Positions 24,118-33,646 of a stretch of 64,000 nt of DNA are shown one piece after another; position 1 is the stretch's first letter; every line of letters starts with the position of its first letter. The stretch spans positions 80,258 to 144,257 of the forward strand of contig JAJZUW010000009.1 of assembly GCA_021845925.1 (NCBI GenBank). The letters run 5' to 3'. Origin of the DNA: Pseudomonadota bacterium (GTDB taxonomy: Bacteria; Pseudomonadota; Gammaproteobacteria; Burkholderiales; Sulfuriferulaceae). Under the pieces are notes generated by a model. The model had not been told where the DNA came from. It did not search any database and was given only the letters and a program-made list of their open reading frames with translations. Made by a program: the position numbers and the translations under genes.

Positions 24118-25365
24118 TTAGTCAAACTTAGCGCCGGTTTTGCCGTTTTCCAGATCAAAAGCCTTGTGCAGGACACGAACGGCCAGTTCCAGATATTTTT
24201 CGTCGATCACGACGGATATCTTGATTTCGGATGTCGAAATCATGCGGATGTTGATGTTTTCTGCTGCCAGTGTCTTGAACATGGTGCTGGCAATACCGAC
24301 ATGCGAGCGCATGCCGACGCCGATGATGGAGACTTTGGCGATGCTGGTGTCGCCGATGATTTCGCGTGCACCAATCTTGACCTTGAGTTCTTCCAGCAAG
24401 GTCATGGTGCGATTGTATTCGTTGCGGTTGACAGTAAACGTGAAGTCGGTTGTCTGGTTGGCGCCGGTGTTCTGGATGATCATGTCGACGTCAATGTTGG
24501 CATCGGCGACCGGTCCGAGTATCTGGTAGGCAACGCCAGGGGTGTCGGGAACGCCCAGTACCGTGATCTTGGCTTCGTCCCGATTGAAGGCGATGCCGGA
24601 AATAATCGCTTGTTCCATGGATTTATCTTCTTCCTCGAATGTGATCAGCGTGCCGTCGCCTTCTTCTTCAAAGCTGGACAGAACGCGCAGTTTGACCTTG
24701 TATTTTCCGGCAAACTCGACCGAACGGATCTGCAGCACCTTGGAGCCCAAGCTGGCCATTTCCAGCATTTCTTCAAAGGTAATGGTGTCCAGTCTGCGGG
24801 CCTGCGGCACAATGCGCGGATCGGTGGTGTAGACCCCGTCCACATCGGTGTAAATCTGGCATTCGTCTGCCTTCAGGGCGGCAGCCAAAGCCACGCCGGT
24901 GGTGTCGGATCCGCCACGGCCGAGTGTGGTGATGTTGCCGTTTTCATCCACGCCCTGGAATCCGGCGACGACGACGACACGGCCAGCATCGAGATCTTCC
25001 CGGATCCGGTTTTCGTCGATTTGCAGAATGCGGGCTTTGGTGAATGCGTTGTCCGTCAGGATGCGGACCTGGCTGCCGGTGTAACTGCGTGCCTTGAGCC
25101 CGAGATCCTTCAGGGCCATGGCCAGCAATGCGATGGTGACCTGTTCGCCGGTCGAAACCAGCATATCCAGCTCGCGTGGATCGGGTTCAGCCTGGATTTC
25201 GCGCGCCAGGGCGATCAGCCGGTTGGTTTCTCCGCTCATTGCAGATAAGACAACCACCACCTGGTGGCCTAGCATCTTGAATTTGGCGACCCGCTCGGCC
25301 ACGTTGCGGATGCGCTGGATATTGGCGACTGAGGTGCCGCCGTATTTTTGAACAATTAACGCCAT
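24118..25365 (-). CDS. lysC: Aspartate kinase
   Basis: 415 residues. Phosphorylates aspartate, the first step to lysine, threonine, methionine and diaminopimelate. The kinase domain opens with IVQKYGGTSVANIQRIRNVA and contains FQGVDENGNITTLGRGGSDT; two ACT domains at about 265-400 (including FTVNRNEYNRT and ISTSEIKISVV) provide feedback by lysine and threonine. Single-function enzyme, normal length for the alpha/beta2 type. It lies beside tRNA-Ser, a common betaproteobacterial arrangement. No attenuator or lysine riboswitch is evident in the 89 bases upstream. Confidence 0.96.
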   Translation of the reverse strand: MALIVQKYGGTSVANIQRIRNVAERVAKFKMLGHQVVVVLSAMSGETNRLIALAREIQAEPDPRELDMLVSTGEQVTIALLAMALKDLGLKARSYTGSQVRILTDNAFTKARILQIDENRIREDLDAGRVVVVAGFQGVDENGNITTLGRGGSDTTGVALAAALKADECQIYTDVDGVYTTDPRIVPQARRLDTITFEEMLEMASLGSKVLQIRSVEFAGKYKVKLRVLSSFEEEGDGTLITFEEEDKSMEQAIISGIAFNRDEAKITVLGVPDTPGVAYQILGPVADANIDVDMIIQNTGANQTTDFTFTVNRNEYNRTMTLLEELKVKIGAREIIGDTSIAKVSIIGVGMRSHVGIASTMFKTLAAENINIRMISTSEIKISVVIDEKYLELAVRVLHKAFDLENGKTGAKFD

Positions 25366-25454
25366 AAGTTGTGCAGGCTGCTTGCAGGATAATCGGCCAT
25401 TTTATCCAAATCGGTCCGGATTTGCCATACCGGATCAGGTCCGGCGTATCTGGT

Positions 25455-26255
25455 TCAGGCCGATTTCAGCTTCTCGGTCAGATGTGGGGCAAGTACCTGA
25501 AGAATCTGGGCAAAGATTTTCGGATTGCCGCCTACGATGTTGCCGGTATCGATATAGCTGTCGTTGCCTTCGAAATCGCCGACAAGGCCACCGGCTTCCT
25601 GTACCAGCAGGCATCCTGCCGCGATATCCCATTTGGACAGGCCGATTTCCCAGAAGCCGTCCAGCCGGCCGGCTGCCAGCCAGGCCAGATCGAGTGCAGC
25701 CGATCCAGGGCGGCGTACGCCGGAAGTTTTCTGGATCATGTCGCGAAACATGGCCATGTACGCGTCCACGTGGCTGAAATCGCGGAACGGAAACCCGGTG
25801 CCAATCAGGGCTTCTGACAGGCGGGTGCGTCTGGAAACCCGGATGCGGCGATCATTGAGATAAGCACCCTTGCCGCGGCTGGCAGTAAACAGTTCATTGC
25901 GGGTGGGGTCGTAGATAACAGCCTGTTCCAGCTGGCCCTGGTGTGCCAGGGCGATGGAGATGGCGTATTGCGGGAACCCGTGCAGAAAGTTGGTCGTGCC
26001 GTCGAGCGGGTCGATGATCCACTGGTAATCCGATTGTCCCTTGCGACCGCTTTCCTCTGCTAGAATCGCGTGTTCGGGATAGGCGTCCAGCAGGGTTTCG
26101 ATAATGGTTGCCTCGGCACCGCGATCAACCTCGCTGACGAAGTCGTTGTGCTGTTTGTTTTCGACGGTCAGCGCATCCAGATCCTGGGAAGCGCGGTTGA
26201 TCAGGCTGGCGGCGCGACGGGCGGCCTTGACGGCCGTGTTGAGCATGGGATGCAT
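25455..26255 (-). CDS. suhB: Inositol-1-monophosphatase family protein SuhB
   Basis: 266 residues with the metal and phosphatase signatures EESG, then [12 protein letters not shown] near residue 84 and the WDIAAG motif near residue 213. Besides inositol-phosphate hydrolysis, SuhB in proteobacteria joins the Nus antitermination complex on rRNA. Starts near 26255 and is divergent from trmJ, sharing a 50-base intergenic space; suhB-trmJ-cysE order is conserved in this class. Confidence 0.95.
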   Translation of the reverse strand: MHPMLNTAVKAARRAASLINRASQDLDALTVENKQHNDFVSEVDRGAEATIIETLLDAYPEHAILAEESGRKGQSDYQWIIDPLDGTTNFLHGFPQYAISIALAHQGQLEQAVIYDPTRNELFTASRGKGAYLNDRRIRVSRRTRLSEALIGTGFPFRDFSHVDAYMAMFRDMIQKTSGVRRPGSAALDLAWLAAGRLDGFWEIGLSKWDIAAGCLLVQEAGGLVGDFEGNDSYIDTGNIVGGNPKIFAQILQVLAPHLTEKLKSA

Positions 26256-26305
26256 GTGATGGACGTATCAGGAATGTTCAGAGTGGCTTATTTTAACCCA
26301 AATCG

Positions 26306-27085
26306 GTGGATTCATTGACAGATATCGGCATTGAAAGCCTTGGCGCGGTGCGTGTCGTGCTGAGTCATACCAGTCATCCGGGGAACATCGGTGCGGCTGC
26401 GCGTGCCATGAAAACCATGGGATTGTCCGATCTGGCGCTGGTGCAACCCCGTTTTTTTCCGGATCAGCAGGCGGTGGCGATGGCTTCCGGCGCTAGTGAT
26501 ATCCTGGACAAAGCACTGGTTTGCGAGAGTCTGGAGGATGCGCTGGCGGATGCGGTGCTGGTGGCTGGCTGCACGGCCCGGCGACGGGATCTGTCGCATG
26601 ACGGACTGGACGCGCGCGAGGCTGCGCGCGAGCTTGTTCGCCACGCACAGGCCGGTCGGGTGGCTTTGTTGTTCGGCACGGAGATGTCCGGTCTGTCCAA
26701 CGAAGAGCTGGAACGTTGCCAGATGCTGGTTCATATTCCTGCCAACCCGGAATACAGCTCGCTCAATCTGGCTGCTGCGGTGCAGGTGCTGGCCTACGAG
26801 TTGCGCATGGCGACAGCGCAGCCCGCACCGGTATCGCCATTGCCGCCCCTGGCGCGTCAGGCCGATCTGGAACTGTTTTATGAGCATCTCGAATCGACTC
26901 TGGTTGAAATCGGGTTTTTGAATCCGCAGGTACCCAAGCGGTTGATGACGCGGCTGCGCAGATTGTTTTCCCGCACCCGCATGGAACATGAAGAACTGAA
27001 CATTCTGATGGGTATTCTGCGCCATATGCGTTCGCCCAGAGAAGCAACGCGCGCTCGCGTGGCGCAGGAAGAAAATCCGGAATGA
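26306..27085 (+). CDS. trmJ: tRNA (cytidine/uridine-2'-O-)-methyltransferase TrmJ
   Basis: 259 residues, SPOUT methyltransferase modifying position 32 of tRNA. Signatures: VVLSHTSHPGNIGAAARAMK, LLFGTEMSGLSNEEL and the knot motif EYSSLNLAAAVQVLAYEL. The C-terminal extension RMEHEELNILMGILRH is typical of TrmJ. The start is a GTG at 26306; the product opens MDSLTDIGIESLGAVRVV. A small overlap with other frames does not favour another start. Confidence 0.93.
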   Translation: MDSLTDIGIESLGAVRVVLSHTSHPGNIGAAARAMKTMGLSDLALVQPRFFPDQQAVAMASGASDILDKALVCESLEDALADAVLVAGCTARRRDLSHDGLDAREAARELVRHAQAGRVALLFGTEMSGLSNEELERCQMLVHIPANPEYSSLNLAAAVQVLAYELRMATAQPAPVSPLPPLARQADLELFYEHLESTLVEIGFLNPQVPKRLMTRLRRLFSRTRMEHEELNILMGILRHMRSPREATRARVAQEENPE

Positions 27086-27127
27086 CAATGCCCGTCCATC
27101 CATGCAGGTTGATCATTGCCTGACAAG

Positions 27128-27156
27128 TTGACTGTTTTGATCGGGTATTGCATACT
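27128..27156 (+). promoter_or_regulatory. cysE promoter with repeated GATCGG elements
   Basis: -35 TTGACT (27128-27133), 17-base spacer, -10 CATACT (27151-27156). A near-identical segment, TTGATCGGGTAT / TTGATCGGGGTAT, occurs inside the spacer (from 27137) and again just before the gene (from 27168), which could be a regulator site. Confidence 0.65.
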
Positions 27157-27184
27157 TCAAAGATAAATTGATCGGGGTATCCAG

Positions 27185-27928
27185 ATGTTCAGTCAATTGC
27201 GCGAAGATATCCATGTTGTGTTTGAGCGTGATCCAGCCGCCCGATCAGTGTTCGAGGTGCTGACCACTTATCCCGGGACCCACGCCATCCTGATGCATCG
27301 TCTGGCCCACGCATTGTGGCGGCGGAATCTGAAATGGCTGGCCCGCTGGCTGGCCTGGTGGTCGCGCTTCATGACCGGAATCGAGATTCATCCGGGAGCC
27401 ACGATTGGTCGCCGTGTGTTCATCGATCATGGCATGGGGGTGGTGATCGGCGAAACGGCCGAAGTGGGTGACGATTGCACCCTGTATCACCAGGTGACGC
27501 TGGGCGGGACGTCGTGGAATCAGGGCAAGCGTCATCCAACCTTGCAGGCGGGCGTGGTGGTTGGGGCGGGGGCCAAGATTCTGGGCCCGCTGCTGATTGG
27601 CGAAGGCGCCAAGATCGGATCCAATGCGGTTGTGGTGAAAGATGTGCCTGCGGGCGCAACGGCTGTGGGCATTCCAGCCCGGATTTTGTCGCCCGATCGC
27701 GAGCCGGCGCCGACCACCGTCAAAAAGCTCGGTTTTGCGGCCTATGCCATCAGCGCAGACATGAATGATCCGATGGTCAAGGTCATGCACGGACTGATCG
27801 ATCATGCGGTCACAGTGGATGAACAACTGGGCTGGATCATGAGTGCGCTACGCGAAGCCGGACATGTGCCATCGCATGCGCGGACAGACAAATTTGATCC
27901 CGAATACCTGAACAAAATAGTTGACTAA
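27185..27928 (+). CDS. cysE: Serine O-acetyltransferase
   Basis: 247 residues. Makes O-acetylserine from serine and acetyl-CoA, the acceptor for sulfide in cysteine synthesis. N-terminal helical part, then left-handed beta-helix hexapeptide repeats ([58 protein letters not shown]). It directly precedes iscR, so cysteine supply and the cysteine-consuming Fe-S operon are linked; the iscR promoter overlaps its last codons. Feedback by cysteine is a family property. Confidence 0.95.
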   Translation: MFSQLREDIHVVFERDPAARSVFEVLTTYPGTHAILMHRLAHALWRRNLKWLARWLAWWSRFMTGIEIHPGATIGRRVFIDHGMGVVIGETAEVGDDCTLYHQVTLGGTSWNQGKRHPTLQAGVVVGAGAKILGPLLIGEGAKIGSNAVVVKDVPAGATAVGIPARILSPDREPAPTTVKKLGFAAYAISADMNDPMVKVMHGLIDHAVTVDEQLGWIMSALREAGHVPSHARTDKFDPEYLNKIVD

Positions 27929-27949
27929 AAAATTCGGGTTTTGTATGAT
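27921..27949 (+). promoter_or_regulatory. isc operon promoter
   Basis: -35 TTGACT (27921-27926) overlaps the cysE stop codon; after 17 bases, -10 TATGAT (27944-27949). It lies 80 bases before iscR. A clear IscR type 1 palindrome is not obvious to me, but the A/T-rich spacer could be the operator. Confidence 0.75.
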
Positions 27950-28029
27950 TCGGGTGTGGGATGGCTCGCCGGTTTGCCGGAACAGGCAGCAGGTCAGCTC
28001 CCGCACGACGAGATTTCGGGAGAGTGAAC

Positions 28030-28500
28030 ATGCGTTTGACAACCAAAGGGCGGTTTGCAGTAACAGCGATGATTGACCTTGCGCTGCAGCACGGCAACGG
28101 GCCGGTGACGCTGGCTGGTATCAGTGAACGGCAAAAGATTTCGCTCTCCTATCTGGAACAGTTGTTTGGCAAGCTGCGCCGCCGCGAACTGGTTGAAAGC
28201 GTGCGCGGACCCGGTGGCGGTTACCTGATTGCCCGTCCGCTGGACACCATCACCGTGGCGCAGATCATTCAGGCGGTCGATGAACCGATTGATGCCACCC
28301 AGTGTGGTGGCATGCGCAACTGTCAGGAAGATGAACACCCCTGCATGACGCACGAGTTGTGGTCTAACCTCAACCAGCACATTCAGGACTATTTGCAGAC
28401 CGTGACACTGGCTGTGCTGGTTCAGAACCAGCGTAACCGGGAAAATGGCTGTGCGTCGATGGTATTTGAACGCCAGCCAGCCATGGCGGCAGCTGTTTGA
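28030..28500 (+). CDS. iscR: Fe-S cluster-sensing regulator IscR
   Basis: 156-residue Rrf2 regulator. The ATG at 28030 gives the family N-terminus MRLTTKGRFAVTAMIDLALQ; an upstream in-frame ATG at 27961 lies close to the promoter and is less likely. The [2Fe-2S] ligands are Cys92, Cys98 and Cys105 with His108 (MTHELW), one residue wider than the E. coli spacing between the last two Cys. It represses the isc operon when loaded with a cluster. First gene of iscRSUA-hscBA-fdx-iscX. Confidence 0.95.
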   Translation: MRLTTKGRFAVTAMIDLALQHGNGPVTLAGISERQKISLSYLEQLFGKLRRRELVESVRGPGGGYLIARPLDTITVAQIIQAVDEPIDATQCGGMRNCQEDEHPCMTHELWSNLNQHIQDYLQTVTLAVLVQNQRNRENGCASMVFERQPAMAAAV

Positions 28501-28518
28501 CAAGGAGCCAGGAACACT

Positions 28519-29727
28519 ATGAAACATCCCATTTATCTCGATTACGCGGCAACCACCCCCGTGGATCCGCGGGTTGCCGAGAAAATGATTCCCTACCTGA
28601 CCGAGCAGTTCGGCAACCCGGCCAGCCGGTCGCATTCGTTCGGCTGGGATGCCGAAGAGGCGGTGGAAACCGCTCGTCGTCAGGTTGCCGAACTGGTTAA
28701 CGCCGATCCGAAGGAAATCGTCTGGACATCCGGTGCAACCGAGTCGATCAACCTTGCCATCAAGGGAGCTGCCCATTTCTACAAGGATAAGGGGCGGCAC
28801 CTGATTACCGTGCAGACAGAACACAAGGCAACGCTCGACACCACGCGCGAGCTTGAGCGCGAAGGATTTGAAGTCACTTACCTGCCCGTGCTGTCGAACG
28901 GTCTGCTCGATCTCGACGTGTTCCGTCAGGCGATCCGTCCCGACACAACCGTGGTGTCGGTCATGTTCGTCAACAACGAGATCGGTGTGATCCAGGATAT
29001 CGCAACGCTGGGTGACATCTGTCGTGAAAAGGGTATCATTTTTCACGTGGATGCCGCACAGGCTACCGGCAAGGTTGAAGTCGACCTGTCAAAACTGAAA
29101 GTCGACCTGATGTCGTTTTCGGCACACAAGACGTATGGTCCGAAGGGTATCGGTGCACTGTATGTGCGTCGCAAGCCGCGGATTCGCCTGGAAGCCCAGA
29201 TGCACGGCGGTGGTCATGAGCGTGGCATGCGCTCGGGCACCCTGGCAACCCACCAGATTGTTGGCATGGGTGAGGCATTCCGCATTGCACGTGAAGAAAT
29301 GGCGCTGGAGAATGCACGCATTCGCCGGCTGCGCGATCGCCTGCTGGCAGGTATTGCCGATATCGAGGAAGTTCACGTCAATGGCGATCTGGAACATCGG
29401 GTTCCGCACAACCTGAACCTGAGTTTCAACTTTGTCGAGGGCGAATCGCTGCTGATGGCCGTGAAGGACATTGCCGTGTCATCCGGTTCGGCTTGCACAT
29501 CGGCCAGCCTGGAGCCTTCGTATGTGCTGCGCGCGCTGGGCCGTTCGGATGAACTGGCACATAGCTCGATACGGTTTTCCATCGGGCGTTTCACCACCGA
29601 AGCCGATATCGATTACACCGTTGACCTGCTGCACAGGAAAATTGCAAAATTGCGTGACCTCTCCCCGTTGTGGGACATGTACAAGGCCGGAATCGACCTT
29701 AACAGTGTCAAGTGGGCTGCGCATTGA
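28519..29727 (+). CDS. iscS: Cysteine desulfurase IscS
   Basis: 402 residues, PLP enzyme that removes sulfur from cysteine for Fe-S clusters, thiouridine and other thio-cofactors. The PLP lysine is in [17 protein letters not shown] and the mobile-loop persulfide Cys in [15 protein letters not shown]-terminus [20 protein letters not shown] is canonical. Ribosome site AAGGAGCC precedes it; 18 bases after iscR and 18 before iscU. Confidence 0.97.
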   Translation: MKHPIYLDYAATTPVDPRVAEKMIPYLTEQFGNPASRSHSFGWDAEEAVETARRQVAELVNADPKEIVWTSGATESINLAIKGAAHFYKDKGRHLITVQTEHKATLDTTRELEREGFEVTYLPVLSNGLLDLDVFRQAIRPDTTVVSVMFVNNEIGVIQDIATLGDICREKGIIFHVDAAQATGKVEVDLSKLKVDLMSFSAHKTYGPKGIGALYVRRKPRIRLEAQMHGGGHERGMRSGTLATHQIVGMGEAFRIAREEMALENARIRRLRDRLLAGIADIEEVHVNGDLEHRVPHNLNLSFNFVEGESLLMAVKDIAVSSGSACTSASLEPSYVLRALGRSDELAHSSIRFSIGRFTTEADIDYTVDLLHRKIAKLRDLSPLWDMYKAGIDLNSVKWAAH

Positions 29728-29745
29728 ACCGTAAGGAGAACTGGA

Positions 29746-30156
29746 ATGGCTTATAGTGAAAAAGTACTCGATCATTACGAGAACCCGCGCAATGTCGGCT
29801 CTTTTGCCGCTGATGACGATTCGGTCGGTACCGGCATGGTGGGGGCGCCTGCCTGTGGTGACGTGATGAAGCTGCAGATCCGGGTGAACGACGATGGCAT
29901 CATTGAAGATGCACGTTTCAAGACCTATGGTTGCGGATCGGCGATTGCTTCCAGCTCTCTGGTGACCGAATGGGTCAAGGGCAAGACACTGGATCAGGCG
30001 CTGGATATCAGGAACACCGCCATTGCCGAAGAACTGGCATTGCCACCGGTCAAGATTCACTGCTCAATCCTGGCTGAGGATGCCATCAAGGCAGCCGTGG
30101 AAGACTACCGCGCACGGCACGGCAGTCAGGCAGCTGTGGCTGGCGAAGAGGTCTGA
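29746..30156 (+). CDS. iscU: Fe-S scaffold protein IscU
   Basis: 136 residues. Three cluster-ligand cysteines are visible in [25 protein letters not shown] and [13 protein letters not shown], and the conserved Asp two residues after the first Cys is present. The segment LPPVKIHC carries the HscA recognition LPPVK motif. Assembles clusters with sulfur from IscS and hands them on through HscA/HscB. It ends five bases before iscA. Confidence 0.97.
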   Translation: MAYSEKVLDHYENPRNVGSFAADDDSVGTGMVGAPACGDVMKLQIRVNDDGIIEDARFKTYGCGSAIASSSLVTEWVKGKTLDQALDIRNTAIAEELALPPVKIHCSILAEDAIKAAVEDYRARHGSQAAVAGEEV

Positions 30157-30161
30157 ACAGC

Positions 30162-30485
30162 ATGGCCATCACACTGACCGAAACTGCCGCAGACCGGGTG
30201 AATGAGTTCCTGTCCAAGCGTGGCAAGGGTGTTGGCCTGCGCCTGGGTGTCCGCACGAGCGGGTGCTCGGGTATGGCTTACAAGCTGGAATTCGCAGATC
30301 GCATCGAAGAAGGTGATGTGACCTTTCAGGATCATGGCGTGACGGTGCTGGTTGATGCCAAGAGTCTGCCCTATCTGGATGGCATGGAGCTGGACTTTAC
30401 GCGTGAAGGCCTCAACGAGGGATTCCGCTTCAACAACCCGAACGTCAAAAACACCTGCGGTTGCGGAGAAAGCTTCCACGTTTGA
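30162..30485 (+). CDS. iscA: A-type Fe-S carrier IscA
   Basis: 107 residues with the three conserved cysteines: [14 protein letters not shown] and the C-terminal CGCGESFHV. Carries clusters from IscU to apo-targets. Its stop TGA overlaps the hscB ATG by one base (TGATG). A second A-type protein, ErpA, is encoded at 59.2 kb, so the two probably share work. Confidence 0.95.
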   Translation: MAITLTETAADRVNEFLSKRGKGVGLRLGVRTSGCSGMAYKLEFADRIEEGDVTFQDHGVTVLVDAKSLPYLDGMELDFTREGLNEGFRFNNPNVKNTCGCGESFHV

Positions 30486-31018
30486 TGCAACCGGATTTCA
30501 AAGCCACGCATTTTGCCCTGTTGGGTCTGCCGGAACAATTTGCAATTGACATGGTGGCTTTGGAGCGCGCATGGCACCAGTTGCAGGCGAGTGTGCATCC
30601 GGATCGGTTTGCTCATCTCGGCGACGCTGAAAAACGGGCATCCATGCAATGGTCGAGCCGGGTCAACGAAGCCTGGCAGACCTTGCGCAAGCCGCTGGAC
30701 AGGGCAGCTTACCTGCTGTCCCTGCGGGGTATCGATGCGCTTGCTCCTTCGCAAACCAGCATGGCGCCGATGTTTCTCATGCAACAGATGGAGTGGCGTG
30801 AGGCGCTGGACAATGCGCGCGGTCAACGCAACAGCCATGAGCTGCAACGGCTGGAGCAGGAAATCCGCCAGTCTTCCGCCACCTGGCTGGCGCAACTGGA
30901 ACGCCAACTGGACCAGGATCATGACGACGCGGCCGCTGCGACTACCCTGCGCCAGCTCAAATTTGTCGAAAAACTGCGTGCGGAAATTGATAACGCATGG
31001 ATAGAACTGGAGAGTTGA
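30485..31018 (+). CDS. hscB: J-domain co-chaperone HscB
   Basis: 177 residues: J-domain with the HPD motif in ASVHPDRFAHLG near residue 38, followed by the C-terminal three-helix domain that binds IscU. Start at ATG 30485, overlapping the iscA stop, is preferred to an open frame starting 24 bases earlier. Stimulates the ATPase of HscA and delivers IscU to it. Confidence 0.94.
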   Translation: MQPDFKATHFALLGLPEQFAIDMVALERAWHQLQASVHPDRFAHLGDAEKRASMQWSSRVNEAWQTLRKPLDRAAYLLSLRGIDALAPSQTSMAPMFLMQQMEWREALDNARGQRNSHELQRLEQEIRQSSATWLAQLERQLDQDHDDAAAATTLRQLKFVEKLRAEIDNAWIELES

Positions 31019-31063
31019 TCCGGGTCACAGGACAGTACAGACCGGGTGAGACAGGTAACACAG

Positions 31064-32929
31064 ATGGCACTATTACAGATTGCAGAACCGGGCATGAGCA
31101 CCGCACCCCACCAGCACCGGCTGGCGGTGGGTATCGATCTTGGTACCACCAATTCGCTGGTGGCCAGTGTACGCAACGGCGTGGCGATTGTCCTGAATGA
31201 TGAAGATGGTCGCGCCCTGTTGCCATCGGTAGTCCGTTACCACGCCGACTCGAGCCCTGAGGTGGGGTATTCGGCCCTGCATGCGCAGGCGGTTGATCCT
31301 CATAATACGGTGAGCTCGGTCAAGCGATTCATGGGGCGCACACTGGCTGACATCCGCGATGCGGGTAGCTTCCCGTACCGGTTTGTCGATGCGCCCGGAA
31401 TGGTGCAGTTGCGCACGGTGGCCGGCTCGAAGAGTCCTGTTGAAGTCTCCGCAGACATTCTGCGCGTGTTGCGCGAACGGGCCGAACATTCGCTGGGCGG
31501 TGAACTGACGGGCGCCGTGATCACGGTGCCGGCCTATTTTGACGATGCACAGCGACAGGCCACCAAGGATGCGGCCAGGCTGGCCGGCCTGCAGGTCCTG
31601 CGTTTGCTGAACGAACCGACCGCAGCGGCCATTGCCTATGGTCTGGACAATGCCGCCGAAGGGGTCTACGCCGTGTACGACCTGGGCGGCGGGACATTCG
31701 ACATTTCCATCCTGCGCCTGTCGCGCGGTGTTTTCGAGGTGCTGGCGACCAACGGTGATTCTGCCCTGGGCGGCGATGACTTCGATCACCGGATCTATTG
31801 CTGGATTCTCGAACAGGCACGGCTTTCGACACTGGGAGCCGAAGATACGCGGCTGCTGCTGGCCAGGGCCCGCGAAGCCAAGGAGGCCTTGTCGGAGCAT
31901 CTGCAGACCCGCATCACGCTGGTGCTGACAACAGGGCAGACGGTCGATCTGGAACTCACGACACAGCAATTCAACGAAATGACTGCGCCACTGGTTGGCA
32001 AGACGCTGGTTCCGGTGCGCAAGGCACTGCGGGATGCCGGCTTGTCGGTCGATGATGTTCGCGGAGTGGTGATGGTCGGTGGCTCCACCCGCATGCCTTG
32101 CATCCAGTCTGCCGTGGCCAATCTGTTTGGTCAGGCGCCGCTCAACAATCTGGACCCGGACAAGGTTGTCGCGCTCGGGGCTGCCATCCAGGCCAACATC
32201 CTGGCCGGCAATCGCGCCGAAGACGAAGACTGGCTGCTGCTGGACGTCACGCCATTGTCGCTTGGCATCGAAACCATGGGCGGTCTGACGGAAAAAATCA
32301 TCCCGCGCAACGCAACGTTGCCGGTTGCCCGCGCCCAGGAATTCACCACCTACCGTGACGGCCAGACCGCCATGAGTATCCACGTTGTGCAAGGGGAGCG
32401 GGAGCTGGTGGCGGATTGCCGTTCTCTGGCGCGGTTCGAGTTGCGCGGTATCCCACCGATGGCAGCGGGTGCTGCGCGCATCCGTGTTACCCTGCAGGTG
32501 GATGCCGATGGTCTGCTGTCAGTAACTGCCGAGGAAACACGCAGCGGCGTGCAGGCATCGGTCAGTGTCAAGCCTACGTATGGTCTTGGCGACGAAGACA
32601 TTTCCCGCATGTTGCAGGCAGCGTTCAATCACGCCCGCGAGGATATGGAAGCGCGCGCCCTGCAGGAAGCACGCGTGGAGGCCCGCCGTGTGGTGGAAGC
32701 CACCCGGGTTGCCCTGGCCGAAGACGGCGACCAGTTGCTGTCCGACAGCGAGCGTCAGGCCATTCTTGCCGCCATTGCCGTCGTGGAGGAACGTCTGGAA
32801 CATGACGATCCGGTGGCGATTGGCGTTGCTGCCGAAGCACTCAACCGGGAAACCACCGAATTTGCAGCCCGTCGCATGGATGTGCGGGTTAAAAGTGTCC
32901 TGACTGGCAAGAGCCTCAACAGCATCTGA
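31064..32929 (+). CDS. hscA: Fe-S assembly chaperone HscA (Hsp70 family)
   Basis: 621 residues. ATG 31064 gives [20 protein letters not shown], matching the family start; an open frame 18 bases earlier is ignored. ATPase domain motifs [28 protein letters not shown] and [11 protein letters not shown] are intact, followed by the substrate-binding domain ([20 protein letters not shown]). Binds the LPPVK loop of IscU and drives cluster transfer. 45 bases after hscB. Confidence 0.96.
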   Translation: MALLQIAEPGMSTAPHQHRLAVGIDLGTTNSLVASVRNGVAIVLNDEDGRALLPSVVRYHADSSPEVGYSALHAQAVDPHNTVSSVKRFMGRTLADIRDAGSFPYRFVDAPGMVQLRTVAGSKSPVEVSADILRVLRERAEHSLGGELTGAVITVPAYFDDAQRQATKDAARLAGLQVLRLLNEPTAAAIAYGLDNAAEGVYAVYDLGGGTFDISILRLSRGVFEVLATNGDSALGGDDFDHRIYCWILEQARLSTLGAEDTRLLLARAREAKEALSEHLQTRITLVLTTGQTVDLELTTQQFNEMTAPLVGKTLVPVRKALRDAGLSVDDVRGVVMVGGSTRMPCIQSAVANLFGQAPLNNLDPDKVVALGAAIQANILAGNRAEDEDWLLLDVTPLSLGIETMGGLTEKIIPRNATLPVARAQEFTTYRDGQTAMSIHVVQGERELVADCRSLARFELRGIPPMAAGAARIRVTLQVDADGLLSVTAEETRSGVQASVSVKPTYGLGDEDISRMLQAAFNHAREDMEARALQEARVEARRVVEATRVALAEDGDQLLSDSERQAILAAIAVVEERLEHDDPVAIGVAAEALNRETTEFAARRMDVRVKSVLTGKSLNSI

Positions 32930-33025
32930 GTCCTGATGACTGCCGGTTATTGCCAGTCGTGTAATCCGGCTGCCAGAATACAGGCTGGCAACCATTGAAC
33001 CCGAATTGACCGGAGCCGAAAAACC

Positions 33026-33367
33026 ATGCCCCAGCTGATCGTCCTTCCCCATCCGACACTTTGTCCGGAGGGGGCCGTGATCGAAAATGCCCCGTCCGGC
33101 GAGAGCATCTGCGATGTTCTGCTGGCCAATGACATCGAAATCGAGCATGCCTGCGAGATGTCCTGCGCATGTACGACATGTCACGTGATTGTGCGCGAAG
33201 GGTATGATTCTCTGGCGCCTTCGGACGAACTGGAGGACGACATGCTGGACAAGGCCTGGGGCCTCGAATCACGCTCCAGACTGTCGTGTCAGGCAATGAT
33301 TGCCGATGAAAACCTGGTGATTGAAATTCCGAAATACACCATCAATCTGGCGCGGGAGAATCACTGA
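33026..33367 (+). CDS. fdx: [2Fe-2S] ferredoxin of the ISC system
   Basis: 113 residues with adrenodoxin-type ligands: CEMSCACTTCHV (Cys spacing C-x5-C-x2-C, with an extra Cys) and the distal LSCQAMI. Supplies electrons for cluster assembly. 96 bases after hscA and overlapping the iscX ATG by one base. C-terminal IEIPKYTINLARENH is typical of ISC ferredoxins. Confidence 0.95.
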   Translation: MPQLIVLPHPTLCPEGAVIENAPSGESICDVLLANDIEIEHACEMSCACTTCHVIVREGYDSLAPSDELEDDMLDKAWGLESRSRLSCQAMIADENLVIEIPKYTINLARENH

Positions 33368-33561
33368 TGCTGAAGTGGACCGATACACGCGAAATCGCGA
33401 TTGGACTGGCGGATACCCATCCGGACGTCGATCCTCAGTATGTGCGTTACACGGATCTGCACGCCTGGGTCATGGCATTGCCCGGCTTTTCCGACCATCC
33501 GGATCATTCAAACGAAAAAATCCTCGAAGCGATCCAGATGGCGTGGATGGACGAAGTGTAA
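33367..33561 (+). CDS. iscX: ISC accessory protein IscX
   Basis: 64 residues, full length. Family signature KWTDTREIAIGLADTHPDVD with YVRYTDLHAWV is present, and the acidic C-terminus ends QMAWMDEV. IscX binds IscS and iron and tunes cluster assembly. Last gene of the operon. Between here and ycaO (33562-33646) I see no convincing terminator. Confidence 0.95.
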   Translation: MLKWTDTREIAIGLADTHPDVDPQYVRYTDLHAWVMALPGFSDHPDHSNEKILEAIQMAWMDEV

Positions 33562-33646
33562 GCCTGTTCCGGACTGCGTTCGCACCCGGCATGCAGGCTG
33601 TCGCCAGCCATGAATGTCGGTTCGGACTGCCGGCAGGACAATCGTG

